Assembly (NCBI GenBank): GCA_963798745.1
Contig: CAWCUF010000006.1
Location: forward strand, 186,001-250,000
DNA length: 64,000 nucleotides
Reading direction: 5' to 3'
Source: Prado023 sp963798745
GTDB taxonomy: Bacteria; Actinomycetota; Actinomycetes; S36-B12; CAIYMF01
The notes beneath the pieces were generated by a model that was given only the letters and a program-made list of their open reading frames with translations, was not told the origin of the DNA and made no database searches. Each line of letters starts with the position of its first letter. The stretch's first letter is position 1. Below, piece by piece: positions 32,928 through 42,224 of the stretch. The translations under genes and the position numbers were made by a program.

Positions 32928-34160
32928 TCAGACCTCCAGGTCGCGCTCGGAGTACGCCTGCGCACCGGCGCGCCCTCCGGTGGCCTCGCTCCGGGCGAAC
33001 GCCAGCAGGACGCCCACGGCCATCAGCAGGGGCAGCAACGAGGAGCCTCCGTAGGAGATGAAGGGCAGCGGCACGCCGGTGATCGGCAGCAGTTGCAGCA
33101 CGGCACCGAGGTTGACCAGGGACTGGCCCACGATCCACGCGACGATGCCGACGGTCGCGATCCGCACGAACGGATCGGTGGTCCGGATCGCCATCCGCAG
33201 CGAGAAGATGGTGATCGCGGCGAACAGGCCCAGGACGGTCAGCGCACCGAAGATGCCGAGCTCCTCGCCGATCACCGGGAAGATGAAGTCGGTGTGCGCC
33301 TCGGGCAGGGCCCCCCATTTCTCCCGACTGCCGCCCAGACCCATACCCCACCAACCACCGGTGCCCAGTGCGACCTTGCCCTGGATCACCTGGTGGCCGT
33401 AGCCGTCGGGATCGTTCTCCGGGTGCAGCCACGCCGCGAACCGACGCATGCGGTAGCCCGCGGTCAGGGACAGCACGGCGATGCCGGCCAGGCCCACGCT
33501 GCCCAGGCCGACGAAGATCCGGGCCGGGGCCCCGACGACGAACAGCAGCGCGGCCACGATGATCGACAGGATGATCGCGGTGCCCAGGTCGCCCTGGAGC
33601 ACCACGAGCCCGATGACCACACCGGCCACCGGGACGAACGGGACCAACAGCGCGCGCCAGTGGTGCAGGTAGGCCTCGCGGCGGGTGAACAGGTCCGCCG
33701 ACCACAGAACCAGGGCCAGCTTGGCGAACTCCGAGGGCTGCAGCCGGAACGGCCCGAACAGCCTGATCCAGTTGCGCTGGCCGTACACGCCGGTGCCGAC
33801 ACCGGGCACATAGGTCAGCGCGAGCAGGACGATGCTGAGCACCAGGAAGGCAAGGGCGAACCGGCGGAACAGCGAGATGGGCATCTTGGAGATGACCACC
33901 ATCATCGCCAGGCCGAGGATGGCGAACACGGCCTGGCGGGTGAACAGCGTGAACGCCGAGTCGTGCAGGGCGACCGACTCCACGCTCGAGGAGCTGAGCA
34001 CCATGACCAGCCCGAGCAGGAGCAGGAGCATCGCCGATCCGAGGATCAGGTAGTAGGGCGCCATCGGGTGCTGATTGAGCCGATCGCGCCACCCGGGATC
34101 CGGCGCGGCAGCCTCGGGCCGGTCCGTGGACCTGCTCCTGGCCGACCCGGTCTGACTCAC
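32928..34160 (-). CDS. ftsW: septal peptidoglycan glycosyltransferase FtsW (SEDS)
   Basis: A 410-residue SEDS polymerase with about ten membrane helices that polymerises lipid II with its partner FtsI. Family motifs are YGQRNWIRLFGPFRLQPSEF, LQGDLGTAIILS, the GMGLGGSREKWGALPEAHTD loop with the catalytic Asp region, VIGEELGIFGAL and GVPLPFISYGGSSLL. The GTG start at 34160 has GGAGG five bases upstream and overlaps the murD stop by four bases. The Arg/Ser-rich cytoplasmic tail before the first helix is about 35 residues. Confidence 0.95.
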   Translation of the reverse strand: MSQTGSARSRSTDRPEAAAPDPGWRDRLNQHPMAPYYLILGSAMLLLLLGLVMVLSSSSVESVALHDSAFTLFTRQAVFAILGLAMMVVISKMPISLFRRFALAFLVLSIVLLALTYVPGVGTGVYGQRNWIRLFGPFRLQPSEFAKLALVLWSADLFTRREAYLHHWRALLVPFVPVAGVVIGLVVLQGDLGTAIILSIIVAALLFVVGAPARIFVGLGSVGLAGIAVLSLTAGYRMRRFAAWLHPENDPDGYGHQVIQGKVALGTGGWWGMGLGGSREKWGALPEAHTDFIFPVIGEELGIFGALTVLGLFAAITIFSLRMAIRTTDPFVRIATVGIVAWIVGQSLVNLGAVLQLLPITGVPLPFISYGGSSLLPLLMAVGVLLAFARSEATGGRAGAQAYSERDLEV

Positions 34161-35617
34161 GTGCCCTCCTGCGCCAACGACCCCACGGCCTGCGCGAACA
34201 TGTCCCCCCGCTGTGCGTAGTCGAGGAACATGTCCCACGACGCGCACCCCGGGGCCAACAGGACGGTGTCGCCAGGCGCTGCCATGGCCGCGGCGGCGGC
34301 CACGACCTCTGCCATGGCACCAGTGTCGGTGCGGGTGACCGCCACGACCGGCAGATCCGGGGCGTGTCGCGCCAGCGCGTCGGCGATCACCTGCTGATCA
34401 GCACCCAGGAGCACGACCCCGACCATCTGGTCGGCCGTGGCTTGCACGAGGTCGTCGAACTGTTGGCCCTTGGCCAGCCCGCCGGCGATCCAGACCACCC
34501 GGTCATAGGACATCAGGGAGGTCTGGGCGGCGTGGCAGTTGGTGGCCTTGGAGTCATCGATGAAGTGCACCCCGGCCACGGTGCCCGCGTCGGCGATCCG
34601 GTGCCCGGCGGGGGTGAAGGCGCGCAGCCCGTCGCGCACGGCCGTGGCCGGGACCCCATGTGCCCGGGCCAGCGCGGCGGCAGCCAGGGCGTTGGCCACG
34701 TTGTGGGCTGCGGCCGGCCGGACGTCGGCGACTGTCGCCAACTCCTGGGCCGCCTGCGCCCGGTTCGGCACGAAGGCCCGGTCGACCAGGATGCCCTCCA
34801 CCACGCCCAGCATGCTGATGTCGGGCACGCCCAGCGTGAAGCCGATCGCTCGACAGCCCTCGACGACCTCCGCCTGCTCGACCATCCCCCGGGTGACCTC
34901 GTCGGCCACGTTGTAGACCGCGGCCACCTGGGTGCGCTCGTAGATCCGGGCCTTGGCCGCCACGTAGGCCTCGAACGAGCCGAACAGGTCCACATGGTCC
35001 TCGGCGATGTTCAGGCAGACCGAGGCCTGTGGGCTCATCGTGTGCAGGAACGGCAGCTGCGGGGCGCCGACCTCCACGGCGATCGCCTCCAGGGTCCCGC
35101 CACTGGTCGCCTCGGCCATCACCACCTCGACCATGGACACCCCGATGTTGCCGGCGGCCACGGTACGAAGGCCCGCGGCCCGCAGGATCGACTCCAGCAT
35201 CAGGGTGGTGGTGGTCTTGCCGTTGGTGCCGGTGACGACCAGCCAGGGGGCAGCCCCCGCCGGGCGCAGTCGCCAGGCGAGCTCGAGCTCACCCCAGACC
35301 GGGATGCCTAGGTCCTGGGCAGCGGCGATCACCGGCGCCAACGGCGAGAGCCCCGGCGAGACGACCAGCAGGTCCAGTCCCTCGGGCAGGGTGTCGCCGT
35401 CGCCGAGCCGCACCGAGGCGCCGAGGACCTCCAGGATCTGGGCGCGCTCGACCTGGCCCGGCCCCCGGCCGGCGTCGAAGGCGCTGACCCGTGCCCCGAG
35501 GGTGAGCAGGGCGTCGGCGGCGGCGAACCCGGCGATCCCGATGCCCGCGACACCGACGTGCAGCCCGGTCCAGTCGGCCGCGCGGCGCAGGGCCTCGACG
35601 CGCGCGTGGGCATTCAT
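34157..35617 (-). CDS. murD: UDP-MurNAc-L-Ala--D-Glu ligase
   Basis: A 486-residue Mur ligase that adds D-Glu to UDP-MurNAc-L-Ala. N-terminal VGVAGIGIAGFAAADALL binds the nucleotide sugar, the P-loop is VVTGTNGKTTTTLML, LNIAEDHVDLFGSFEAY is the conserved central block, and DDSKATNCHAAQTSL with LLAPGCASWDMF marks the C-terminal domain. The ATG at 35617 overlaps the mraY stop as ATGA. The upstream extension of this frame is antisense or out of frame to mraY and is ignored. Confidence 0.96.
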   Translation of the reverse strand: MNAHARVEALRRAADWTGLHVGVAGIGIAGFAAADALLTLGARVSAFDAGRGPGQVERAQILEVLGASVRLGDGDTLPEGLDLLVVSPGLSPLAPVIAAAQDLGIPVWGELELAWRLRPAGAAPWLVVTGTNGKTTTTLMLESILRAAGLRTVAAGNIGVSMVEVVMAEATSGGTLEAIAVEVGAPQLPFLHTMSPQASVCLNIAEDHVDLFGSFEAYVAAKARIYERTQVAAVYNVADEVTRGMVEQAEVVEGCRAIGFTLGVPDISMLGVVEGILVDRAFVPNRAQAAQELATVADVRPAAAHNVANALAAAALARAHGVPATAVRDGLRAFTPAGHRIADAGTVAGVHFIDDSKATNCHAAQTSLMSYDRVVWIAGGLAKGQQFDDLVQATADQMVGVVLLGADQQVIADALARHAPDLPVVAVTRTDTGAMAEVVAAAAAMAAPGDTVLLAPGCASWDMFLDYAQRGDMFAQAVGSLAQEGT

Positions 35618-36678
35618 CGGACCCACTCCGCGTAGAACAGGGCCAGGCCGGCAGCCACGCAGAAGCCCTGGATCAACCAGAACCGGATCACGATGGTGAT
35701 CTCCTCCCAGCCCACCATCTCGAAGTGGTGGTGCAGCGGGGCCATCCGCAGGACTCGTCTGCCGGTCAGCTTGAACGACCCGACCTGGGCGATGACCGAC
35801 AGGGAGATGATGACGAACAGCCCGCCGAGCAGCAAGAAGAGGAACTCGGTGCGGGTCATCACGGCCAGGGCGGCCATCGCACCACCCAGGGCCAGGCTGC
35901 CGGTGTCGCCCATGAAGATCTGCGCGGGGCTGGCGTTCCACCACAGGAACCCGAAGCAGGCCCCGGCGCAGGCCACGGCGAAGGCAGCCAGGTCCAGCGG
36001 ATCACGGGCGGTGTAGCAGCCGTTCGTGGCCAGGTAGGAGCAGCTCTGGCCGTACTGCCACACCCCGATCAGCGTGAACCCGACGAAGGTCAGCACCGAG
36101 GCGCCGGCGGCCAGTCCGTCCAGGCCATCGGTGAGGTTCACGCCGTTGGTGATCGCGGTCAGCAGGAACCAGATCCACAGCATGAACACCCCGAGGGGCA
36201 GCAGCCACGGCAGGTCGCGCACGAAGGAGATCGCCTGCGTCGCCGGCGTGACCCCGCGCTCGTCGGGGAACTGGGTGGCCAGCGCGGCGAAGCTCAGCGC
36301 GACTGCGGCCTGCCCGAGCAGCTTGGTCCGGGCTCGGATCCCGCCACTGCGCGACTTGAAGACCTTGAGGTAGTCATCGGCCAGGCCCACCAGCGCCAAA
36401 CCCACCATCAGGTAGAGCGCGAGCATCCCGGAGGCGGTGGGCGCCTCCCAGCGGATGAGGTGGGCACCGAGGTATCCGAGCAGGACCGCCGCGACGATCG
36501 CCACGCCGCCCATCGAGGGAGTGCCCCGCTTGCCGCTGTGCTCGGGGTACACGATGCCGTCGGCGGACTCGCGGATCGACTGGGACAGGTTGCGTCGGGT
36601 GAGCACCTTGATCACCAGCGGGGTACCGAACAGGGTCACCGCCAGCGCGATCCCGCCGGCCAGGACGACGAGGATCAT
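35614..36678 (-). CDS. mraY: phospho-MurNAc-pentapeptide translocase MraY
   Basis: A 354-residue polytopic membrane enzyme (ten helices) that transfers phospho-MurNAc-pentapeptide to undecaprenyl phosphate, making lipid I. Diagnostic motifs are KRGTPSMGGVAI, GLADDYLKV (paired Asp), TNGVNLTDGLDGLAAG, FMGDTGSLALGG and APLHHHFEMVGWEE (HHH motif). It overlaps murF upstream and murD downstream by four bases each. Length and topology are standard. Confidence 0.97.
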   Translation of the reverse strand: MILVVLAGGIALAVTLFGTPLVIKVLTRRNLSQSIRESADGIVYPEHSGKRGTPSMGGVAIVAAVLLGYLGAHLIRWEAPTASGMLALYLMVGLALVGLADDYLKVFKSRSGGIRARTKLLGQAAVALSFAALATQFPDERGVTPATQAISFVRDLPWLLPLGVFMLWIWFLLTAITNGVNLTDGLDGLAAGASVLTFVGFTLIGVWQYGQSCSYLATNGCYTARDPLDLAAFAVACAGACFGFLWWNASPAQIFMGDTGSLALGGAMAALAVMTRTEFLFLLLGGLFVIISLSVIAQVGSFKLTGRRVLRMAPLHHHFEMVGWEEITIVIRFWLIQGFCVAAGLALFYAEWVR

Positions 36679-38060
36679 GCGGGATCCTCCATCAGGGCTG
36701 CGGCCACGGCTTCGAGTCCGACCGATCGGGAGGCCTTGACCAGCACCACGTCGCCCGGGCGGACCAGGCTGCGGACCAACTCGATGGCCCCCCGGGCATC
36801 CGGGACCCACAGGGCCTCGTCGTTCCAGGACCCCTCCTGGGCCGCGCCCAGGTACAGCGCCCGCGCCCCGGCACCGACGGCGATCGTGCGGCTGATGTCG
36901 AGGCGGACGGCCAGGCGACCCACCTCGTCGTGCTCCGCGATGCTGTCCGCGCCGAGTTCGAGCATCTCGCCGAGGACCGCGATCGTGCGCCCGGTGCCCC
37001 GCATCGCCGCCAACGAGCGCAACGCCGCGCGCATCGACTCGGGGTTCGCGTTGTACGAGTCGTTGACCACCGTGACACCCGAGGGGGTGGTGGCGACCTC
37101 CATCCGCCACCGGCTGCGCGGCGTGGCCCCGGACAGCAGCTCCCCCACCCGGGCGGCGGGCATCCCCAGGTGCAGGGCCACCGCCGCGGCCGCGCACCCG
37201 TTGCTGGCCATGTGCTCGCCGGTCATCGACATCTGCACCGGCACCGACCCAGCCGCGCTCTGGAGGGTGAACCCGGGCCGGGCCCGGGCGTCCAGTCGCA
37301 GGTCCAGCGCCCGCACGTCGGCCCCCGGGCCGGCGCCGAAGGTGCGCACCTGGGCGGAGGTGCGCACGGCCATGGCGGCCACGATCGGGTCGTCGGCGTT
37401 CAGCACTGCCAGGCCCTCGGGCGCCAGCGCCTCGACGATCTCGCCCTTGGCCGCCCCGATCGCCGCCCGGCTGCCGAACTCACCCAGGTGGGCCGACCCG
37501 ACGTTGAGCGCGATGCTGATGTCTGGGCGGGCGATCTGGCACAGTGTGGTGATGTGCCCGATGCCGCGCGCACCCATCTCCAGCACCAGGTACCGGGTCG
37601 CCTCGGTGACCCGCAGGATCGTCAGCGGCAGGCCCACCTCGGTGTTGAACGACCCGGCCGGGGCGACGGTGGGTCCCAGGTCCTCGAGCAGCGTGGCCAC
37701 GAGATCCTTGGTGGTGGTCTTGCCCGAGGACCCGGTGATGGCCACCACCGTGAGCTCCGGCACGGCAGCCAGCACGTGGCTGGCCAGTCGACCCAGGGCA
37801 GCGACCGGGTCCCCGTCGACGACGAGGGTGGGCGTGCCGGTGGGGCGGGTGCCCAGGGTGACCACCGCGCCGGCCTCGTGCGCCGCAGCGGCGAAGTCAT
37901 GACCGTCGACCCGCTCGCCGACGATCGCGACGTACAGGTCCCCCGGGGCGACCTGGCGGGAGTCGGCAGCCGCCCCGGTGACCGCGACCGACGGATCGGG
38001 GCAGTCCACGATCGTCGCGCCGAGGACCCCGGCGGCCGCGGCGATGTCCATGCTGATCAT
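36675..38060 (-). CDS. murF: UDP-MurNAc-tripeptide--D-Ala-D-Ala ligase
   Basis: A 461-residue Mur ligase that adds D-Ala-D-Ala to the UDP-MurNAc-tripeptide. The N-terminal domain has VTGAAADSRQVAPGDLYVAI, the P-loop is ITGSSGKTTTKDLVA, and NVGSAHLGEFGSRAAIGAAK and VVNDSYNANPESMRAAL are MurF-specific. The ATG at 38060 shares one base with the murE stop (TGATG) and has GGAG six bases upstream. It ends in a four-base overlap with mraY. Confidence 0.96.
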   Translation of the reverse strand: MISMDIAAAAGVLGATIVDCPDPSVAVTGAAADSRQVAPGDLYVAIVGERVDGHDFAAAAHEAGAVVTLGTRPTGTPTLVVDGDPVAALGRLASHVLAAVPELTVVAITGSSGKTTTKDLVATLLEDLGPTVAPAGSFNTEVGLPLTILRVTEATRYLVLEMGARGIGHITTLCQIARPDISIALNVGSAHLGEFGSRAAIGAAKGEIVEALAPEGLAVLNADDPIVAAMAVRTSAQVRTFGAGPGADVRALDLRLDARARPGFTLQSAAGSVPVQMSMTGEHMASNGCAAAAVALHLGMPAARVGELLSGATPRSRWRMEVATTPSGVTVVNDSYNANPESMRAALRSLAAMRGTGRTIAVLGEMLELGADSIAEHDEVGRLAVRLDISRTIAVGAGARALYLGAAQEGSWNDEALWVPDARGAIELVRSLVRPGDVVLVKASRSVGLEAVAAALMEDPA

Positions 38061-39571
38061 CAGGATCTCCCTAGTGCCCCGTGCAGCGCCGCGCGCAGTT
38101 CCACGCGGTCGTCGAACGGGCTGACCACGCCCGCGGCCTCCTGGCCCTGTTCGTGACCCTTGCCCAGGAGCAGCACGCAGTCCTGCTGACCAGCCAGGTC
38201 GAGCGCCACCCGGATGGCTGCCCGCCGGTCGGGCACCTCGTGGACCTCGGCGCGCTCGGCCTGGGGCACCAGCACCGTCCCGGACATCATGTCGGCCCGG
38301 ATCGCCTCCGGCCGCTCCGAGCGGGGGTTGTCGTCGGTGACGATCACCACATCGGCGCCGGCCGCGGCGACCTGGCCCATGCGCGGGCGCTTGTCCCGGT
38401 CGCGGTCCCCACCGCACCCCAGGACCACCACGACCCGGCCCGGCACCGACTCACGCGCTGCTGAGATGGCCCGCTCGACGGCGTCGGGGGTGTGGGCGTA
38501 GTCGACGATCGCAAGCAGGTCCTGACCGGCCAGCACGCGTTCCATCCGCCCCGGGACGCCCGGGCAGGCCGCGATCGCCTCGGCGGCCAGGCGTGGGTCG
38601 ACTCCGTGGTGGACGGCGCTGGCCAGCGCGGCCACGGCGTTGGCGACGTTGAACCGACCGGGCAGGGCCACCCCGCAGGGCAGGTCACCGGCCGGCCCAT
38701 GCACCGTGAACGTGGTGCTGCCGTGCGGTCCGGGCACCAGTCCGCTGGCCGTCCAGTCGGCGGGTCCGGTCAGCGCGTAGGTCGAGATCGGCACACCAGT
38801 CTCAGTGGCGGCCAGCCGCTGGCCCCATCCGTCGTCGAGGCAGACCAGCCCGGCGCTGGCCCGGGCCGGGGTGAACAGGTCGGCCTTGGCGGCGAAGTAG
38901 CTGTCCAGGTCGCCGTGGAAGTCCAGGTGATCCTGGCTGAGGTTGGTGAACACCGCCAGGTCGAAGCGGATCCCGTCGACCCGGCCCAGGGCCAGCGCGT
39001 GGCTGGAGACCTCCATGGTGACCACCGAGGCGCCGCGCTGGCGCATCACTGCGAGCAGGGCGTGCACATCCGGGGCCTCCGGGGTGGTCCGGGCCGAGGG
39101 CAGCACCTCAGCACCGACGTGCGTGGCCACCGTCCCGATCAGCCCGGTGGTGCGCCCGGCGGCGCGCAGCGCGGCGTCGAGCAGGTAGCTGGTGGTCGTC
39201 TTGCCGTTGGTGCCGGTGATCCCGGTTGTGGCCAGGCGCGTGGAGGGGTGGTCGTAGATCGAGGCGCTCAACTCGCCGAGGACCGCGCGCGGGTCCGCGA
39301 CCACCAGCGCCGGCAGGTCCACACCCGAGGCCGACATGAGCCGGGCGCCGGCCGGGTCAGTGAGCACCGCGACTGCTCCGGCGGCCTGGGCCATCGCGGC
39401 GAACCTCGCGCCGTGGGTGGTGAAGCCGGGCAGGGCGGCGTACACGTCGCCGGGCCGGACCCGGCGCGAGTCCAGCGTGATGCCGTGGACCTCGTCCGGC
39501 GGGCCGGTGGGCAATCCCAGGGTGCGGCGCAGGTCGGCCCCACTCATGCGGACGCCGGTTGGTCGAATCAC
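38060..39571 (-). CDS. murE: UDP-MurNAc-L-Ala-D-Glu--meso-diaminopimelate ligase
   Basis: A 503-residue Mur ligase that adds the third residue of the stem peptide. Motifs are ITLDSRRVRPGDVYAALPGF, P-loop ITGTNGKTTTSYLLD, FTNLSQDHLDFHGDLDSYFA, VDYAHTPDAVERA and VTDDNPRSERPEAI. The DNPR box is the known selector for meso-diaminopimelate over lysine, so the wall is of the mDAP type. The GTG at 39571 starts five bases after ftsI without a good ribosome-binding site; an ATG at 39547 is the alternative. It shares one base with murF. Confidence 0.95.
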   Translation of the reverse strand: MIRPTGVRMSGADLRRTLGLPTGPPDEVHGITLDSRRVRPGDVYAALPGFTTHGARFAAMAQAAGAVAVLTDPAGARLMSASGVDLPALVVADPRAVLGELSASIYDHPSTRLATTGITGTNGKTTTSYLLDAALRAAGRTTGLIGTVATHVGAEVLPSARTTPEAPDVHALLAVMRQRGASVVTMEVSSHALALGRVDGIRFDLAVFTNLSQDHLDFHGDLDSYFAAKADLFTPARASAGLVCLDDGWGQRLAATETGVPISTYALTGPADWTASGLVPGPHGSTTFTVHGPAGDLPCGVALPGRFNVANAVAALASAVHHGVDPRLAAEAIAACPGVPGRMERVLAGQDLLAIVDYAHTPDAVERAISAARESVPGRVVVVLGCGGDRDRDKRPRMGQVAAAGADVVIVTDDNPRSERPEAIRADMMSGTVLVPQAERAEVHEVPDRRAAIRVALDLAGQQDCVLLLGKGHEQGQEAAGVVSPFDDRVELRAALHGALGRS

Positions 39572-39576
39572 GTCGC

Positions 39577-41352
39577 TTACCAGGTGGTCGGGATCACGGG
39601 GGACTTGGTGCCCGACGGCGGGATCTTGAGCTCCTGCAGCGCGTAGGTCATGACCGTGTTGAACACCGGACCGGCCAGCACCGAGCCGTAGTGGCCGTTC
39701 TTCGGGTCCTGCAGGGCGACCTGCACGACGAGCTCGGGATCATCGGCGGGGGCGATGCCGATGAACGAGGCCGTGAAGCCGGAGTAGCGGCCGTTGACGA
39801 CGCGCTCCGCGGTGCCGGTCTTGGCCCCGACCCGGTAGCCGGGGATCGTGGCGACCTTCGCGGTGCCGTCGGTGACGACGGTTTCGAGCATCTTGCGCAT
39901 CGTCTTCGCGGTCTTGGCGCTGACCACCGGGACCCCGGGCTCGGTCGGGGCGGGGGTGAACGTGCCGTCGTTGTCGACGTAGCCGTCGATCAGCCGGGGG
40001 GTCAGGCGCACGCCGTCGTTGGCGATGGTCTGGTAGACCTGCGTGACCTGCAGGGAGGTCACCGAGTAGCTCTGCCCGTAGGCCAGCGCCTGGAACGTCG
40101 TCGGCCACCAGTTCTCGGGCTTGGGCAGCAGGCCGGCCTCCTCACCGGGGAACTTCAACCCGCTGTACTGCCCCATGCCGAACTTGCGCTGGTACTCGTA
40201 GAGCTTGTCGCCACCGATCCGGTCGGCGAACAGGATGGTGCCGATGTTGCTGGACTCGGCCATCACGCCGGCCAGGGTCAGCTGCAGGGTGCCGTGAGGG
40301 GTGTGGTCGTTGGTCGTGTGACCACCCCGGGTCAGCGTCGGGGGGACGACGATCTTCGACCTCGGCTTGGCCTTGCCCTCCTCGACCACGCCCGACAGGG
40401 TGAGCAGCTTGCCGGTGGAGCCCGGCTCGTAGATCTCGGACACCGGTCGGTTGCCCATGTTCTCCGGGTCGGCGCTGAGGTAGTTGTTGGGGTCGAACGT
40501 GGGATACGTGGCCATCGCGAGGATGCGCCCGGTCTTGGCCTCGATGACGGTGACCGTGCCGCTCTCGGCATTGGCCTCCCGGACCTTCGTGGCGATGGCA
40601 CGCTGGGCCACGTACTGGATGTCGCGGTTGATCGACAGCTGGACGCCCTGACCCGGGACCGGACTGCGCAGGATGTCCTCAGCCGACGGGATCGCCTGCC
40701 CGGCAGCACCCGTCTCGTAGTTTCGCGAGCCGTCGACGCCCTTGAGCCGGCCGTCGAGGGCCATCTCCAGTCCGCCGGAGCCGACGCCCTCGGAGTTCAC
40801 GAAGCCCAGCACGTTGGCGGCCAGGGTGCCGGCCGGATAGGTGCGCTTGGTCTTCTTCTCGCTGTAGATGCCGGTGATCTTCAGGGCCTGGATCTGGCGC
40901 CACTTCTCGGGGGTGATGCCCTTGGAGACGTAGACGAACCGGTCGTCGCCGGTCAGGGTGGCCGCCAGCGAGGTGGGATCGACGCCCAGCATCGGCGCCA
41001 GGCGTGCTGCGGCCGCCTGCGGGTCCTCGATCTGGCGCTGGTTGGCCGTGACGTTGCGCGACTCGACCGTGATCGCCAGTGGGGCGCCCTCGGAGTCGTA
41101 GATCGGCCCGCGGTCGGCCGGCAGCGCAGTGGTGCGCGCACGCTGCTGCTCACCGCGGGTGGCCAGGCCGTCGCCCTTGATGATCATCAGGTCGAACACG
41201 CGCCCGGCGTAGATGCTCAGCAGCATCAGCATCGCGAAGGTCAACAGGATGGCGCGGCTGCGGCCGTCGGCGCGGCGGAACAGCCTCGGGGCGGGCGGGG
41301 ACGCCGAGGGGTCGTCGGCGCGCGGAGGTCGGGGCGGGGCCACGGAGCTCAC
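39577..41352 (-). CDS. ftsI: septal penicillin-binding protein (transpeptidase) FtsI
   Basis: A 591-residue class B penicillin-binding protein that cross-links septal peptidoglycan. One membrane helix at about 33-53 is followed by the pedestal domain (RTTALPADRGPIYDSEG). The transpeptidase domain has SxxK at Ser312 (EPGSTGKLLT), SxN at 367-369 (AESSNIGT) and KTG in VGAKTGTAERV. No PASTA repeats are present at the C-terminus. The GTG at 41352 overlaps the ftsL stop by four bases. It should work with FtsW encoded in the same operon. Confidence 0.95.
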   Translation of the reverse strand: MSSVAPPRPPRADDPSASPPAPRLFRRADGRSRAILLTFAMLMLLSIYAGRVFDLMIIKGDGLATRGEQQRARTTALPADRGPIYDSEGAPLAITVESRNVTANQRQIEDPQAAAARLAPMLGVDPTSLAATLTGDDRFVYVSKGITPEKWRQIQALKITGIYSEKKTKRTYPAGTLAANVLGFVNSEGVGSGGLEMALDGRLKGVDGSRNYETGAAGQAIPSAEDILRSPVPGQGVQLSINRDIQYVAQRAIATKVREANAESGTVTVIEAKTGRILAMATYPTFDPNNYLSADPENMGNRPVSEIYEPGSTGKLLTLSGVVEEGKAKPRSKIVVPPTLTRGGHTTNDHTPHGTLQLTLAGVMAESSNIGTILFADRIGGDKLYEYQRKFGMGQYSGLKFPGEEAGLLPKPENWWPTTFQALAYGQSYSVTSLQVTQVYQTIANDGVRLTPRLIDGYVDNDGTFTPAPTEPGVPVVSAKTAKTMRKMLETVVTDGTAKVATIPGYRVGAKTGTAERVVNGRYSGFTASFIGIAPADDPELVVQVALQDPKNGHYGSVLAGPVFNTVMTYALQELKIPPSGTKSPVIPTTW

Positions 41353-42224
41353 GGGGTCACCACCTGGGCAGTCGGTGCGGGATCGGCCGTGGCCGTGCGG
41401 GCCTCGGTGCCGGTCGGGTCGGGGCCTGCGGAGGCGTTCGGTGCGGGTGCCCGGTCGATCCCGGTGGCCGCCTCAGCAGCAGGAACGGCAGCCGGGTCCT
41501 GGGCGGTGTCGAGCCCGGTGGCCGGGTCCAGAGCCGGATCAAGCCCGGTGGCCGCAGAGGCGCTGGCGCTGGCCGCCGGGGTGGGTTTCGGCGTGGGCAG
41601 GATCCCCGGCGCATCCCTGAAGCTGACCTTGCCGGTGGGCGCGGGGGCCGGCACCGGCTCACCGAGGATCGCGCCGTCGGCCAGCCGTAGGAAGACCGGC
41701 GCCGCGGCGGGGACCATGCCCAGCTTGCGGGCTGCGCGCTCGACCTCGATCGGGGCCTCGGCCGCCTGCACGGTCGCGGCCAGGGCCTCCTCGCTCTCCG
41801 CTGCCTTGATCAGAGCCAGCTCGAGCTCGAACTGCCGGAACGCGCCCTGGCTGATCACGGTGTTGAGCAGCAGCACGGCGAGGAAGCCGATGCCGAGCAC
41901 GGCCGAGCAGGCCAGCAGCATCCGGTGCCAGGGCGAGCGCAGCCGGGGCGGCGTGGAGCGGCGAGCCGACCGCGGCCGGCTGGACGCCCCGGGCTGGTCG
42001 GTGTCGGGTGCGCTGCTGGGCTCCAGGTCGGGCACGGTCACGGCAGACGACGGGCCGCGGCGCGACCGGGTGGACGTCGCTCGATCGGCTGAGCTGGCGC
42101 GACCGCTCCCAGACACCCGACTGGTCCGGGGCGCCCCCGGGGCCCGGGTCGTCCGCGTAGTCCGGGAGGTCCGCGCCTGCGCCGGTCGCGGTTGGCTGCG
42201 ACCTTGCGTGCGCGTTGAACTCAT
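41349..42224 (-). CDS. ftsL: FtsL-like septum protein with long Pro/Ala/Asp-rich tail
   Basis: A 291-residue bitopic protein in the usual ftsL position between rsmH and ftsI. A cytoplasmic N-terminus of about 100 residues, very rich in Ser, Arg and Pro, precedes one membrane helix (MLLACSAVLGIGFLAVLLLN). A short coiled-coil-like helix follows (AFRQFELELALIKAAESEEA) with IEVERAARKLGMVPA, the FtsL/DivIC-type motif. The last about 100 residues are an unusual low-complexity tail with degenerate repeats of the kind ATGLDPALDPATGLDTAQDP. FtsL is normally about 100-200 residues. It is coupled by four-base overlaps on both sides. The core supports FtsQ-FtsI-FtsW assembly; the tail's role is unknown. 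Confidence 0.85.
   Translation of the reverse strand: MSSTRTQGRSQPRPAQARTSRTTRTTRAPGAPRTSRVSGSGRASSADRATSTRSRRGPSSAVTVPDLEPSSAPDTDQPGASSRPRSARRSTPPRLRSPWHRMLLACSAVLGIGFLAVLLLNTVISQGAFRQFELELALIKAAESEEALAATVQAAEAPIEVERAARKLGMVPAAAPVFLRLADGAILGEPVPAPAPTGKVSFRDAPGILPTPKPTPAASASASAATGLDPALDPATGLDTAQDPAAVPAAEAATGIDRAPAPNASAGPDPTGTEARTATADPAPTAQVVTP

Noticed and set aside
35725..37902. 725-residue plus-strand open frame opposite mraY and murF
   Set aside because: A typical high-GC antisense shadow, rich in Arg, Gly, Gln and His, with no ribosome-binding site, opposite two certain genes.
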